The notes beneath the pieces are model-generated. The model made no database searches, was not told the DNA's origin, and saw nothing but the letters and a program-made list of their open reading frames with translations. Positions 9,086 through 18,581 of a DNA stretch of 64,000 nucleotides are shown here, piece after piece. This stretch comes from Nitrospira japonica. GTDB taxonomy: Bacteria; Nitrospirota; Nitrospiria; Nitrospirales; Nitrospiraceae. Within the stretch, counting starts at the first letter, position 1, and each line of letters opens with the position of its first letter. Location: contig NZ_LT828648.1 of NCBI RefSeq assembly GCF_900169565.1, positions 248,001 to 312,000 of the forward strand, in the 5' to 3' direction. The position numbers were made by a program, and so were the translations under genes.

Positions 9086-11146
9086 TCATCCCTTTAGTGC
9101 ACGCGCCAAGGGCCGAGCATCCACCTGGATGTATGCCCGTTCCTCTCCTGTCAATGTACGGCCTTCATAAACCTGAAGAATCTCGTTAATGGCTCTGTAT
9201 TCGGCCTCGGCCTTCGCACGTTCTCCATTCCTGAGCAGAAGTTCTCCTCGAACCACCCTGGCAGGAAGAAAGTTCGGTTCATAGACAAGAGCCCGTTCGA
9301 GAAGATCCCGAGCTTCGTCGAAATGGGATTGGGAAACCAGAATTTTCGCCAATTCAAGATACGCTTGCGGCGCAAACGGGTCCTGCCCTATCGCTCGCTC
9401 CTGAGATTCGGAGGCAAGGGTCGTCCACTCAACGCGCTCGCGGTCAGAAGCGGACAAGCCCGCCCGACTCACATACAGAAGTCCCAGTCGGAAGGGAAAT
9501 CGGGCATCAAGCGGATTCAGCACCATGGCCAATCTCTCTTCCTCAATCGCCTCTTCCAACCAGTAAAGCTCACCTGTCAGATGGTGTTGATGGGCCGCAA
9601 TGCGAGCTATCGTGTCGTGGTACGCACTGGTACCTGGGTCAATGAAGGTTGCAAGACGAATTTGCGTCAATGCCTCGGCTGTTTTCCCATCCCGTAACCA
9701 TTGTTCGCCGGCCTCATGTGCATACCAACCGGCTGCAGGCTGCACGATGAGGACTCCCAGTAAAGCCGTCAGGCCAAAGACAAGGCCGGTTGAATGGATG
9801 CCTCGAGGAAGACGAAGCTCCCATGTCGGTCGGGTTGTGACCGCGTTCCAAGCACTCAGGACCGTTCCACCGGCAATGATCATGAGAATAACGAGGGCCG
9901 GTTCATGAAACACGGAATCCACTGCCGCATGAGCGAGAATGGCTATGGTGACCGATGCCAATCCCACGACAAATCCGCAGTGGAGAGAGCTCTTGCAGAT
10001 CCTCAAGGTATCGCGGACTTTCATACTCCAGACAAAGATTCCGACGATGAAAAGGCTCACCCCGCCCATCCCCAGTTCCACCGCTATCTGTATATATTCG
10101 TTATGAGCGGACTCGGCGCGTTTTCCGTACCGAGCAATCTCACGGGATACAGGAAAGCGATATTGGAACGATGTATATTTGTACATTCCCAATCCAAATC
10201 CCATGGGGCGATCCAGTATGCGTTCAAGTGAACTCTTCCAGATATCGATACGGCTATAGGCGTACGGATCCTGCGTGGAGACATCCACAAATCGTTGTTT
10301 GAGAGGATTTGGAATCGCCATGCTGGCTATCAGTCCGCAGAGAAGAACCGCGATCGCCCGGATCCGGAACCGATAGAGGCCCACAAAGGCCAGCACGGCT
10401 CCAAGTGCCAATACCGCCCCTCTCGACTGTGCGACGACAAACCCGCATGAGGCCATGACCAACAGCATCCAGAAGCCTGCCTTCTCCCAACGACGCAGCT
10501 CCTTGTGCGGGACGCAGCACAAGACGCCACAGGCAAGTCCCACCATGCATGCTTCATAGGTTCCGAAGAAGTTCGGATTGAAAAATGTTCCCTTCGCTCT
10601 GGACTCACCGAGCAGGAAATATTGGCACAGCCCCCAGGCGCTTTCGAGGATCCCCATTCCTGCAATCACAAGGACGAGCGTGCGGATCTCGATGGTGGAC
10701 CGGATCGTTTGAATCACGGCACCAAATAAGACGGTGTACATGAGGAGCGTCACCAACCACTGCACTCCGACATTTTTGTACGGAGTCCACCAGAGAGTCA
10801 GCCCTGCATACCCGACAAATATCAGAACCAGTATGCACAGCACGTTCTGTATGACCACAGCCTCGCCGCCACGCGCCAATCGAAATAGCCATATAGTCAA
10901 ACACATGAGCAGCGCCAGTCGGATGACCAGAATCGGTATATGTGTTGTGCCGCCATCGAGCAGTGGGGAGAAAATCAGGAGGCCGACAAGAATGGCGCCG
11001 CCTGATGCCACAATTCCCAACTTCTCACTGCCTCCAGGCTTTCTGAAGAGAGCGCTGGAGGCGGCAGTCAGGATGTCATCGCGCTCTTGAGCCGGCTTGA
11101 CGGCGCTCGGACTTTGGCGTTCGGTATCGGCAACGGAGTTCAACAT
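9086..11146 (-). CDS. O-antigen ligase / O-oligosaccharyltransferase-like protein with TPR tail
   Basis: A 686-residue polytopic protein. The first ~450 residues carry roughly ten or more hydrophobic segments and the Wzy_C/WaaL hallmarks: KGTFFNPNFFGTYEA, an SRGA motif after AQ, RIDIWKSSLERI, GFGLGMYKY, and ESAHNEYIQIAVELGMGG with the conserved histidine. The last ~220 residues are TPR-like (for example AYLELAKILVSQSHFDEARDLLERAL). WaaL-fold enzymes transfer lipid-linked glycans to lipid A, to pilin or to other proteins at the periplasmic face. It is the first gene after the type IV pilin, so pilin glycosylation or glycan ligation are both open. The family call is firm; the acceptor is inferred. 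Confidence 0.85.
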   Translation of the reverse strand: MLNSVADTERQSPSAVKPAQERDDILTAASSALFRKPGGSEKLGIVASGGAILVGLLIFSPLLDGGTTHIPILVIRLALLMCLTIWLFRLARGGEAVVIQNVLCILVLIFVGYAGLTLWWTPYKNVGVQWLVTLLMYTVLFGAVIQTIRSTIEIRTLVLVIAGMGILESAWGLCQYFLLGESRAKGTFFNPNFFGTYEACMVGLACGVLCCVPHKELRRWEKAGFWMLLVMASCGFVVAQSRGAVLALGAVLAFVGLYRFRIRAIAVLLCGLIASMAIPNPLKQRFVDVSTQDPYAYSRIDIWKSSLERILDRPMGFGLGMYKYTSFQYRFPVSREIARYGKRAESAHNEYIQIAVELGMGGVSLFIVGIFVWSMKVRDTLRICKSSLHCGFVVGLASVTIAILAHAAVDSVFHEPALVILMIIAGGTVLSAWNAVTTRPTWELRLPRGIHSTGLVFGLTALLGVLIVQPAAGWYAHEAGEQWLRDGKTAEALTQIRLATFIDPGTSAYHDTIARIAAHQHHLTGELYWLEEAIEEERLAMVLNPLDARFPFRLGLLYVSRAGLSASDRERVEWTTLASESQERAIGQDPFAPQAYLELAKILVSQSHFDEARDLLERALVYEPNFLPARVVRGELLLRNGERAKAEAEYRAINEILQVYEGRTLTGEERAYIQVDARPLARALKG

Positions 11147-11265
11147 ACAAGACAGGCAGACCTGTCACTCAATTGGCATTCTTCTCAGTGGGATGGACCA
11201 GTTTGTACGGTAGAGGTGATCCGAAAACCTGTCAACAAATTCATGGGTCTGCGCAGAAAACCGAA

Positions 11266-11297
11266 GGGGGAGAGAGACGATCTTGTCCCTCTCCCCC
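11266..11297 (-). terminator. Hairpin terminator after the pilin gene
   Basis: Arms 11266-11278 and 11285-11297 form a 13-pair stem with one mismatch around a 6-base loop. Read on the minus strand, a TTTT run follows shortly (11257-11260). It lies about 40 bases beyond the pilin stop, so pilA is probably mostly transcribed alone, with read-through to the ligase gene possible. Confidence 0.65.
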
Positions 11298-11338
11298 CGA
11301 AGCAGTGAGAAACGTTCGCGCTGCTTCAAACCGACGTA

Positions 11339-11860
11339 TTACAGAGACACGTCGTTGTTCGGATTCTGCAGATTGCGCACGTCATTGATGAACCAATGAT
11401 CGCACGCCACGTCACCGTCAATGTTGCCGTTTGCACCGGCGGTAAACCCTGAAGTGTTCGATGCCACAACAAATCCGCCGCTGGCAGGAGGCGCGGTGAC
11501 GTTGCACGGAGAGGCGGCAGATGAGCTTCCGGGGAAGAAGTTGATGGTCGTTCCAACGCCGGTCGTCGTGTTAACTCCATCCATGTAGAAGAAACGATAC
11601 CGCGGAGTTCCGGATGGCTGCCAGCCGATTTGAGAAATAGTTGCCGGCGCATAGCTCTGCGGATTCTGCGATTCAGCCTGATAGGCCACCGCCGAGGTGA
11701 AGATTGCCCCAAGGCTCACCTTGGCTTCCGACTGCTTCGACTTGGCCTGATACGCGATGAAGTTCGGAATCGCGATCGCCGCCAAGATACCGATGATCGC
11801 CACGACGATCATCAACTCAATAAGGGTAAAACCCTTATGACTTTTTAACTGCTTACACAT
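11339..11860 (-). CDS. pilA: Type IV major pilin
   Basis: A 173-residue prepilin. A 10-residue positively charged leader MCKQLKSHKG precedes the prepilin-peptidase site G/FTLIELM, followed by the hydrophobic alpha-1 helix; Glu5 of the mature protein is present. The C-terminal globular part is Thr/Ser/Gly-rich and has two cysteines (SPCNV and VACDHW) that could form the disulfide-bonded loop. The ATG at 11860 sits behind an excellent ribosome site (AAGGAGGAGCAGCG); upstream in-frame codons are ignored. It is the surface fibre subunit that would be assembled by pilus machinery elsewhere and retracted by PilT/PilU at 23.7-26 kb. Confidence 0.92.
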   Translation of the reverse strand: MCKQLKSHKGFTLIELMIVVAIIGILAAIAIPNFIAYQAKSKQSEAKVSLGAIFTSAVAYQAESQNPQSYAPATISQIGWQPSGTPRYRFFYMDGVNTTTGVGTTINFFPGSSSAASPCNVTAPPASGGFVVASNTSGFTAGANGNIDGDVACDHWFINDVRNLQNPNNDVSL

Positions 11861-11960
11861 CGCTGCTCCTCCTTGTTGATGGTTCACCGACTCCCCCATG
11901 AATGATGGGTTGCTGCATCCAGTCATCCTGTTTGTCATGCTGTCTGCACTCGTCCAAATA

Positions 11961-11975
11961 GCAGGTTCGATGCCG
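11961..11975 (-). promoter_or_regulatory. Possible sigma-54 (-24/-12) promoter for pilA
   Basis: On the minus strand this reads CGGCATCGAACCTGC, with GG and GC exactly ten bases apart, as in the TGGCAC-N5-TTGC consensus (two or three mismatches). It lies about 100 bases upstream of the pilin ATG. Pilin genes in Pseudomonas, Geobacter and Myxococcus use sigma-54 with PilR. The match is short, so this is a suggestion only. The rest of 11861-12290 holds no gene I can support. Confidence 0.35.
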
Positions 11976-12290
11976 TGCTGTGGACATCATGGTTCACCGA
12001 TGAGACCGCTGAATTGTCAATCTGTTACGAGCCAACCTGCCAAATGACACCATCCCACCTTGATCTCTCCCCTTCCGAGATTCGCTATCGCATGCCAATA
12101 ATTGTCGCGCCAATCCCTTCCTCACAACATCGTTGGTCAGTCACGTAATGAAGGTAATGGGGGGAACCTGCCTCATCGGACAACCCGTTATGGGCACAGC
12201 AGGCCAGAGACCATTGACGAATGTGAGTCAATAGCGGCTGGGGGCCTTAAAGTGTAGATGGGAACTAGGAACGGAAGAGATGAACGCTAT

Positions 12291-14105
12291 TTACTGAGAG
12301 GGAGCTTGTATCTTCTCTGATACACGCCGCTTAGCCTGTTGGATACGGTCTTCCTGAGTGGGATCTCCCATACCCAACTCGCGAAACCGTTCGATCAGCT
12401 TATTGTTGGAAGGATCCAGTTCCAACGCGTGCAACCATGCTTCGCGAGCATCCGCCATTCGGTCCTGTTTGGCATAGATGTCACCAAGATGCTCATAGAT
12501 CACCGGGTCGTCTCCAACCAGGGCCACCGCTCGCTTTATTTCCGTAAGCGCCTCAGCCAGCAGCCCGGACTTGAAGAAGGCCCACCCGAGGCTGTCCACG
12601 TAATAGCCGTTGTCCGGTTTCAAGGCCACGGCCTGCTTGGTCAATGAGACAGCCTGATCGATCTTGACGCCGCGTTCAGCATAGCTGTATCCGAGATAGT
12701 TGAGCGCATCTGCGTGGTGGGGATCCAGCTTGATCGCCGTTTCCATGACGTGAACGACGTCATCAAACCGATTGAGCTTGTCGTACGCCGTTCCGAGATT
12801 GAAATGCAAGTCTGCGTTCTTGGGATTGTGCCGAATACCCTCTTCGAAGACCTCGGCAGCTTTCTCAAATTGGTCGGTCTGCAAATAGGCCAGACCAAGA
12901 ACGATATGCGCTTCCGGCTGTTTGGGATTCAACGCCGTGGCTCGACTCAGATGTTCAATGGCTTCAGGAAATTGCTTGAGCCTGTAATACAGCACCCCTA
13001 AATGAAGGTGTCCTTCGTAAAAGGTCGGCTCGAGCTGAATATTGAACGTGTACGTCTCGATGGCTCGCTTGGTATCTTTTGACTCTTCGTAGAGATAACC
13101 CAGATAGTCCCGTACCTTGAGCTCAGCGGGACGTGTTTTGAGAATTATATTCAGACGGTCGATCGCCTTCGCATACTCCTTCTGCTCGCCATAAATCAGA
13201 GCAACTCTCAATTGTGCATCAAGGTCGGATGGATCATCGGCAAGAAGAGCTTCCAACTCGGCCATTGCACCTTTGTAGTCTTTGGCTTCGACGTAGAGGC
13301 GTATGAGTTGGTGCCGAATATCACGATTCTGCGGATTTACCCCCTGAAGGTATCGTCTCAGTATTTCTATCGCGCGATCTCGTTCCTGTTTCGATGCATA
13401 AATGGATGCCAAGGCCAGATAGGCTGGCTCGAACGAAGGGCTCACCGCAATCGCACGTTCGAAACTTTCGGAAGCCTGTTCGGGCTTCCCGGATTCGAGC
13501 AAGGCACGACCGAGATGATAATGGCCGACGGCTGAATCCGGCGAGTTCGCTAACCCCTCTCGGATTGCCGCTTCCGCTTCGGTCGGCCGTTTCAAACCCA
13601 GCAGCAACAGACCTTTCGCGAAATAGGGCTCACCGGCCGTCGGATCCTGAGCAATGGCTTTATCGATGATGTCGATCGCGCGATCAGTCTGCCCTGCGCT
13701 GGCAAACACCCCTGCCATTTGCGTCAAGACATGACCATCCTGATCCGGGCTTTCCACCACCTCTTGCGCGTAACGAAGCGCGTTGGGCATATCACCCAAC
13801 GAGAAATACAGTCCGGCCAATCTGGCCTTGACTGAGCTGGAAGACGGGTCCGTGACAAGGACGCTGTGATACTCTCTCAGGGCCCGTTCCGTATCCTGGG
13901 CCAACTCGGCCTGGTACCCCAACATGAAGTGATAGGCGGCTGACGCATCAGGCGGATGCGCCAGGGGACCAGCTTTAGGAGATCGTTGGGATACAGTCGA
14001 AGTGACCGGCGCTGCTGAGGGCGTTGCGCAGGCGGAGAGCAGGACTGAGGTTAGAACCGGTACGAATAAGGGACATAGCGGCAAGATCCGTTTCACCGAC
14101 GCCAT
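12291..14105 (-). CDS. Large TPR lipoprotein
   Basis: A 604-residue protein. The N-terminal signal ends in a lipobox (VLLSAC, Cys26), so it should be a lipoprotein. From about residue 55 to 590 it is made almost entirely of tetratricopeptide repeats; the spacing and W/G/A/P pattern are clear in DALNYLGYSYAERGVKIDQA and YEHLGDIYAKQDRMADAREA. TPR lipoproteins act as scaffolds, for example in outer-membrane secretin assembly or polysaccharide export. It lies next to the pilin but has its own long upstream region. There are no catalytic motifs. Confidence 0.85.
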   Translation of the reverse strand: MASVKRILPLCPLFVPVLTSVLLSACATPSAAPVTSTVSQRSPKAGPLAHPPDASAAYHFMLGYQAELAQDTERALREYHSVLVTDPSSSSVKARLAGLYFSLGDMPNALRYAQEVVESPDQDGHVLTQMAGVFASAGQTDRAIDIIDKAIAQDPTAGEPYFAKGLLLLGLKRPTEAEAAIREGLANSPDSAVGHYHLGRALLESGKPEQASESFERAIAVSPSFEPAYLALASIYASKQERDRAIEILRRYLQGVNPQNRDIRHQLIRLYVEAKDYKGAMAELEALLADDPSDLDAQLRVALIYGEQKEYAKAIDRLNIILKTRPAELKVRDYLGYLYEESKDTKRAIETYTFNIQLEPTFYEGHLHLGVLYYRLKQFPEAIEHLSRATALNPKQPEAHIVLGLAYLQTDQFEKAAEVFEEGIRHNPKNADLHFNLGTAYDKLNRFDDVVHVMETAIKLDPHHADALNYLGYSYAERGVKIDQAVSLTKQAVALKPDNGYYVDSLGWAFFKSGLLAEALTEIKRAVALVGDDPVIYEHLGDIYAKQDRMADAREAWLHALELDPSNNKLIERFRELGMGDPTQEDRIQQAKRRVSEKIQAPSQ

Positions 14106-14202
14106 ATTACTCGCAGGGGCAAAGATGACCAGGGGGCCACATGATGGTGGATAAACGCTCGCACAGTACTGGTAAAGATTATACGAAGCGCGGTCGGCTC
14201 GG

Positions 14203-15558
14203 TCAAACGGCTTCTCGATTGTCCAAGCTTTCGAATTTGGCGAAGCGATCGTGAAAGAACAGTTCCTTCTTTCCGATGGGCCCGTTTCGGTGTTTGCTCA
14301 CCAGAATGTCGGCAATGCCTTTGCGTTCGGAGTTTTGATCGTACACTTCCTCGCGATAGATGAACATGACGACGTCGGCGTCCTGTTCAATGGCTCCGCT
14401 CTCTCGAAGGTCGGCCAACATCGGGATCGGAGGCTTTCGCGCTTCGACGGCTCGGCTCAACTGGGAAAGCGCCACGACCGGCACGTTGAGTTCCTTGGCC
14501 AGAGCCTTCAATGAACGAGAAATATCCGAAATCTCCTGCTGCCGGGACTCGGCATCACTCCGTCCCTGCATCAATTGAAGGTAGTCGACAACGAGCAATC
14601 CTAGCCCCCGCTCGGCCTTGAGCCGCCTGGCCTTGCCTCGCATCTGCTGCACCGTAATGCCCCCGGTATCGTCGATGTAAATCGGCGCCTGCTCCAGCCT
14701 GCCCGCCGCTTCAGCCAGCCTCCACCAATCTTCTTTTTGAAGCTTTCCGGTCCGCAGCGCGTGGGAATCGACCCGTGCCTCGGAGCTCAGCATGCGAAGG
14801 ACAATCTGTGGTTTCGACATTTCGAGGCTGAAGATACCGACCGACGTCCCAGCGTGAAGCGCGGCATGGGCGGCCATGCCCAGAACCAGGCTCGTTTTGC
14901 CCATGCTCGGCCGGCCGGCAATCACAACCAGGTCGGAGGGCTGAAGGCCGGCCGTCAAATCGTCAAGATCGTAGAACCCCGTGGGAACGCCGGTCACCTG
15001 TTCTTTGCGCTTGGATAACTTGTCGACGAGATCAAGACTCTCCTTGATGATTTGATTGATCGGGCTGAAGGATCGATCCAATTTCCCCTGCGCGATGGCG
15101 AAGACCGACCGTTCGGCAAAATCCAAGAGATCGTCGATCTGGGTTGCGCCTTCGTACCCTCGGGTCAATACTTCCGTGGAGGTATGGATGAGTTCCCGCA
15201 GCAGCGCTTTGTCGCGAACGATCTTGCTGTGATACCGGATATTCGCCGCACTGGGAACGATTTGAACCAGCTCCGCCAAATACGCCGCCCCGCCGACCGC
15301 TTCAAGTTCGCCCTGTGCTTTCAAACGTTCGGTTAGCGTGATCTGATCGATGACCTCTCCGATTTCGGACAGTTCCACCATGGCGTGATAAATCTTCCGG
15401 TGAGCTGTCCGATAAAAATCGTTCTCGACGATCAATTCCATCGCCTTGGCCATGGCCTGATTGTCGAGCAACACCGCACCCAGTACGGACTGTTCGGCCT
15501 CGACGTTCTGCGGGGGGAGCTTCGGTTGGGAGAGATCGATGTCAGGCGCCGACTTCAT
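14203..15558 (-). CDS. dnaB: Replicative DNA helicase DnaB
   Basis: A 451-residue hexameric helicase. The N-terminal primase-binding domain opens with LPPQNVEAEQSVLGAVLLDNQAM, followed by the RecA-like core: Walker A GRPSMGKTS near 215-223, Walker B LLVVDYLQLMQG, the ISRSLKALAKEL segment, LSQLSRAVE and the arginine-finger region ESGAIEQDADVV. Length is normal and no intein interrupts it. The ATG overlaps the hisZ stop by four bases, so a core replication gene is translationally coupled to a histidine-biosynthesis regulator. Confidence 0.97.
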   Translation of the reverse strand: MKSAPDIDLSQPKLPPQNVEAEQSVLGAVLLDNQAMAKAMELIVENDFYRTAHRKIYHAMVELSEIGEVIDQITLTERLKAQGELEAVGGAAYLAELVQIVPSAANIRYHSKIVRDKALLRELIHTSTEVLTRGYEGATQIDDLLDFAERSVFAIAQGKLDRSFSPINQIIKESLDLVDKLSKRKEQVTGVPTGFYDLDDLTAGLQPSDLVVIAGRPSMGKTSLVLGMAAHAALHAGTSVGIFSLEMSKPQIVLRMLSSEARVDSHALRTGKLQKEDWWRLAEAAGRLEQAPIYIDDTGGITVQQMRGKARRLKAERGLGLLVVDYLQLMQGRSDAESRQQEISDISRSLKALAKELNVPVVALSQLSRAVEARKPPIPMLADLRESGAIEQDADVVMFIYREEVYDQNSERKGIADILVSKHRNGPIGKKELFFHDRFAKFESLDNREAV

Positions 15559-16964
15559 GGCGCACCATTGATGTTCGGCGTATTCGGCATATATTGCGTC
15601 GCCTTGATGAGGGCGGCAAGGTTCATCTTCTTTACGGACGGACGTCCATTCCGTGCGGGGTTCGTCCGATGTGCGGCTCGTTCGATGACCGTGAACTCGT
15701 CGCTACGGTTCTGTCCCGGCATCCCGATGACGACCACGGCCCTGGCCCCTTGTGCCTGGCCTTGTTGAACTGCACTGGTCAGAAGCCGGCGGGGACTCTT
15801 ATTCACGATCTGCTGCGCGACACGGAACTGCCGTCGGCGTAATTGGGCTGCAACCTCGCTCACGCCGGACATCGCGCGCTGAGGACCTATGACGAGATAG
15901 TCGATGCGCGGAACACCTTCCGTCTCTTCCGGAAATGCCACGGCGCGGAATAGCCGGTCCACGTCAAGTGCGAATCCGGTCGAAGGCAGATCGGCTCCGA
16001 AACGGCCGATGAGATGATCATATCGCCCGCCTCCCCCTAATTCTGCTCCCACCCCCGGCGCAAAGACATCAAAGACTGCCCCATCATAGTAATCGACTCC
16101 TCGGAACTCCCCAAGATCCAGCAGCACCGCATCCTCGTATCCAGCTGAACATAAAAGCTGATAGAGCTCTGCAAGGCGTTCCAATGGCTCAAGCAGAGCC
16201 GAGTCTCCGGCCGCCAGGGCCCGACCGCGGGTCAGAACCTCTTTCCGGCCGGTCAATTCCGGGGCTTCACGAATCGCCATGGCGGTGGATCTTGCGATCC
16301 GCTCGGCCTTCAGAATCTCTTCGAGACGGGGCAGATCCTTTCGAGCCGCAGCCTGTTCGGCTCGCTTCCGCGCTCGAACGGACAAGCCGGATCTCGCCAT
16401 CAACCCCTTGATGAACCCAACGTGCCCCAAGGCGATGGTAAACGATCGAAGTCCGATCGACTGCAAACATTCGATCAATATAGTAATGACCTCAGCATCG
16501 CCGGTTACATCTTTCAGACCAATCAACTCGGCGCCGATTTGAAAGATCTCCCTCCCACGGCCGGCGTGTTCAGGTTCATATCGAAACACCGAGGTGCGGT
16601 AGGCCAGTCTCTGGGGAAATCGTGCTCCGGTCAGACCCATAGCCACTGTTCTGGCCACTTGGGCGGTGGCATCCGGGCGAAGCAGGAGAGTTCGACCGGT
16701 GGTACGGTCGATGAATTGGTAACAGGTTTCGAGCAACTCGGTCTCCAAGCCAGGCGCGAGCACATCGAGATATTCGAACGTGGGGAGAATAATTTCATCG
16801 TATCCCCAACGCCCGATCTGAGCCAGCAATTGGCCTTCGAGGTGGCGAACCTGTCGAGCCGCGTGAGGAAGAATCGTCGCCATCCCGATCGGGATCAGAG
16901 AGCGCTCGCGAGAGGCTGACGCCTGCGCCGAAACACGGCGAGACTTCCGAGAAGCAGACACCAT
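15555..16964 (-). CDS. hisZ: ATP phosphoribosyltransferase regulatory subunit HisZ
   Basis: A class II aminoacyl-tRNA-synthetase-like protein of 469 residues. Motif 2 reads YRTSVFRYEPEHAGRGREIF, as in HisZ; the HisRS histidine-loop region is EFRGVDYYDGAVFDVFAPG, followed by GGGGRYDHLIGRFG and STGFALDVDRLF. These favour HisZ, the partner of short-form HisG in the first step of histidine biosynthesis, over a true histidyl-tRNA synthetase. It keeps a C-terminal anticodon-binding-like segment (about 370-440), making it longer than many HisZ proteins. A divergent HisS cannot be fully excluded. It lies between serA and dnaB on the same strand. Confidence 0.85.
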   Translation of the reverse strand: MVSASRKSRRVSAQASASRERSLIPIGMATILPHAARQVRHLEGQLLAQIGRWGYDEIILPTFEYLDVLAPGLETELLETCYQFIDRTTGRTLLLRPDATAQVARTVAMGLTGARFPQRLAYRTSVFRYEPEHAGRGREIFQIGAELIGLKDVTGDAEVITILIECLQSIGLRSFTIALGHVGFIKGLMARSGLSVRARKRAEQAAARKDLPRLEEILKAERIARSTAMAIREAPELTGRKEVLTRGRALAAGDSALLEPLERLAELYQLLCSAGYEDAVLLDLGEFRGVDYYDGAVFDVFAPGVGAELGGGGRYDHLIGRFGADLPSTGFALDVDRLFRAVAFPEETEGVPRIDYLVIGPQRAMSGVSEVAAQLRRRQFRVAQQIVNKSPRRLLTSAVQQGQAQGARAVVVIGMPGQNRSDEFTVIERAAHRTNPARNGRPSVKKMNLAALIKATQYMPNTPNINGAP

Positions 16965-16988
16965 AGATGGCCGAACGGTTAGCGGAGT

Positions 16989-18572
16989 TTAGGAAAGGTT
17001 CGCGACTTTGACCGAGAGAATATGCTGATTCGACTTGATCGCATTCAAGACCGTACCGGGAAACACCTGGTCGGATCCGATGATCAGCAGCGCATTTCCT
17101 CCGCGCTTTTCCAGCGCGCACTGCATTCGAACGATGTTGATGCTCTCGTCCCCCAGCACTTTGCCCACCATTCCAATGACACCGGGGCGATCAATATTAT
17201 GAATCAGTAACATGTTGCCTTCGGGAACCACTTCGACCTTGAATTGATCGATTTCAACCACCCGGGGATCTTTCTTATGATAGAGCGTACCGGCGACTTG
17301 ATGAGACACTTTTCCAGCCTCGACGCGCACCCTGATCAGGCTGGTAAAGTCTCCGGCATCGGAACTGCGAATCTCTTTGACTTCAATCCCGCGTTCCTTG
17401 GCCACGATCGGCGCATTCACATAGTTGACGGGGGCCTCCATGACCGGAGTCAGTAGTCCCTTCAACACGGCAATCGTCAGAGGAGCCACCGACAGCCCGG
17501 CGACCTCTCCGCTGTACTCCACGGTCACATGCTCCAGCCCTCCCTCGCACAACTGCGTCTGCAACTTCCCCAGTTGCTCGGCCAGCGATAGATAGGGCTG
17601 AAGCCTCGGAAGCAATTCGGGCGAAACCGATGGGATATTCACGGCCCCGCGCGCAATCCCCTTCTTGAAATAATCAGCAATTTGCTCGGCAATCCCGACG
17701 GCAACGTTCTCCTGCGCCTCCGTTGTCTGCGCGCCGATATGAGGAGTACAGATAAAGTTATCGAGGGTCAGCAGGGGATTCTCCGCCTTGACCGGTTCTT
17801 CTTCGAACACGTCAAATGCGGCCGCCGCAACGTGTTTGTTCTTCAACGCGTCGAACAGATCGCCTTCATGCACGATGCCTCCGCGCGCGCAATTTACGAT
17901 CATCACCCCGGGCTTCATCGTCGCGATCGTCTGGGCGTTGATGATGCCCTTGGTTTCGGGCGTCAGCGGCGTGTGCACGGAAATAATGTCGGCACGGCGG
18001 AATAAATCGTGGAGATCCACCATCTCCACCCCCATTCGCTCGGCCCGATCACTGGCCAGGAAGGGGTCATAGGCGATCACTCGCATCCCGATACCGTGGG
18101 CCAATTTTGTCAGATGACTCCCGATTTGCCCGACTCCGACGATTCCCAACACCTTATTGTAGAGCTCAACCCCCATGAACTTGTCTTTCTCCCACTTCCC
18201 CCCCTTGGTGGAGGCAGTGGCCTGAGGGATGCGTCGGCTCATGGCGCAAATCATCGAAAGCGTATGTTCGGCGGTCGTGACCGTATTGCCGCCCGGTGTA
18301 TTCATGACGACGATTCCGCGGCGGGTTGCCGCCGGAGTATCGACATTGTCCAAGCCGGAACCGGCCCGACCAACGACTTTCAGCTTATCGGCCGCGGCAA
18401 GCAGCTCTTCCGTCACTTTGGTGCCGGACCGTACGATCAATCCATCGGCGTCCTTAATCTCCTTAAAAAGCTCGTCTTTCGGCATCTTGGACTTCACGAC
18501 TACCGTAAAGCCCGCTTTCTCGAGGAGCTCGACACCTTGCTTCGAGAGACTGTCGCTGACCAGAATCTTCAT
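16989..18572 (-). CDS. serA: D-3-phosphoglycerate dehydrogenase
   Basis: Oxidises 3-phosphoglycerate to 3-phosphohydroxypyruvate, the first step of serine synthesis. Of 527 residues, the catalytic/NAD part (about 1-310) shows GIVGVGQIGSHLTKLAHG, the D-isomer 2-hydroxyacid dehydrogenase signature around NCARGGIVHEGDL, and the catalytic TPHIGAQT. The intervening ASB domain (about 315-445) and C-terminal ACT domain (LLIHNIDRPGVIGMVGKVLG) make it the long, type 1 form that is usually serine-regulated. It begins nine bases after the aminotransferase gene ends, so the two are one operon. Confidence 0.96.
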   Translation of the reverse strand: MKILVSDSLSKQGVELLEKAGFTVVVKSKMPKDELFKEIKDADGLIVRSGTKVTEELLAAADKLKVVGRAGSGLDNVDTPAATRRGIVVMNTPGGNTVTTAEHTLSMICAMSRRIPQATASTKGGKWEKDKFMGVELYNKVLGIVGVGQIGSHLTKLAHGIGMRVIAYDPFLASDRAERMGVEMVDLHDLFRRADIISVHTPLTPETKGIINAQTIATMKPGVMIVNCARGGIVHEGDLFDALKNKHVAAAAFDVFEEEPVKAENPLLTLDNFICTPHIGAQTTEAQENVAVGIAEQIADYFKKGIARGAVNIPSVSPELLPRLQPYLSLAEQLGKLQTQLCEGGLEHVTVEYSGEVAGLSVAPLTIAVLKGLLTPVMEAPVNYVNAPIVAKERGIEVKEIRSSDAGDFTSLIRVRVEAGKVSHQVAGTLYHKKDPRVVEIDQFKVEVVPEGNMLLIHNIDRPGVIGMVGKVLGDESINIVRMQCALEKRGGNALLIIGSDQVFPGTVLNAIKSNQHILSVKVANLS

Positions 18573-18581
18573 AAGTCTGTC

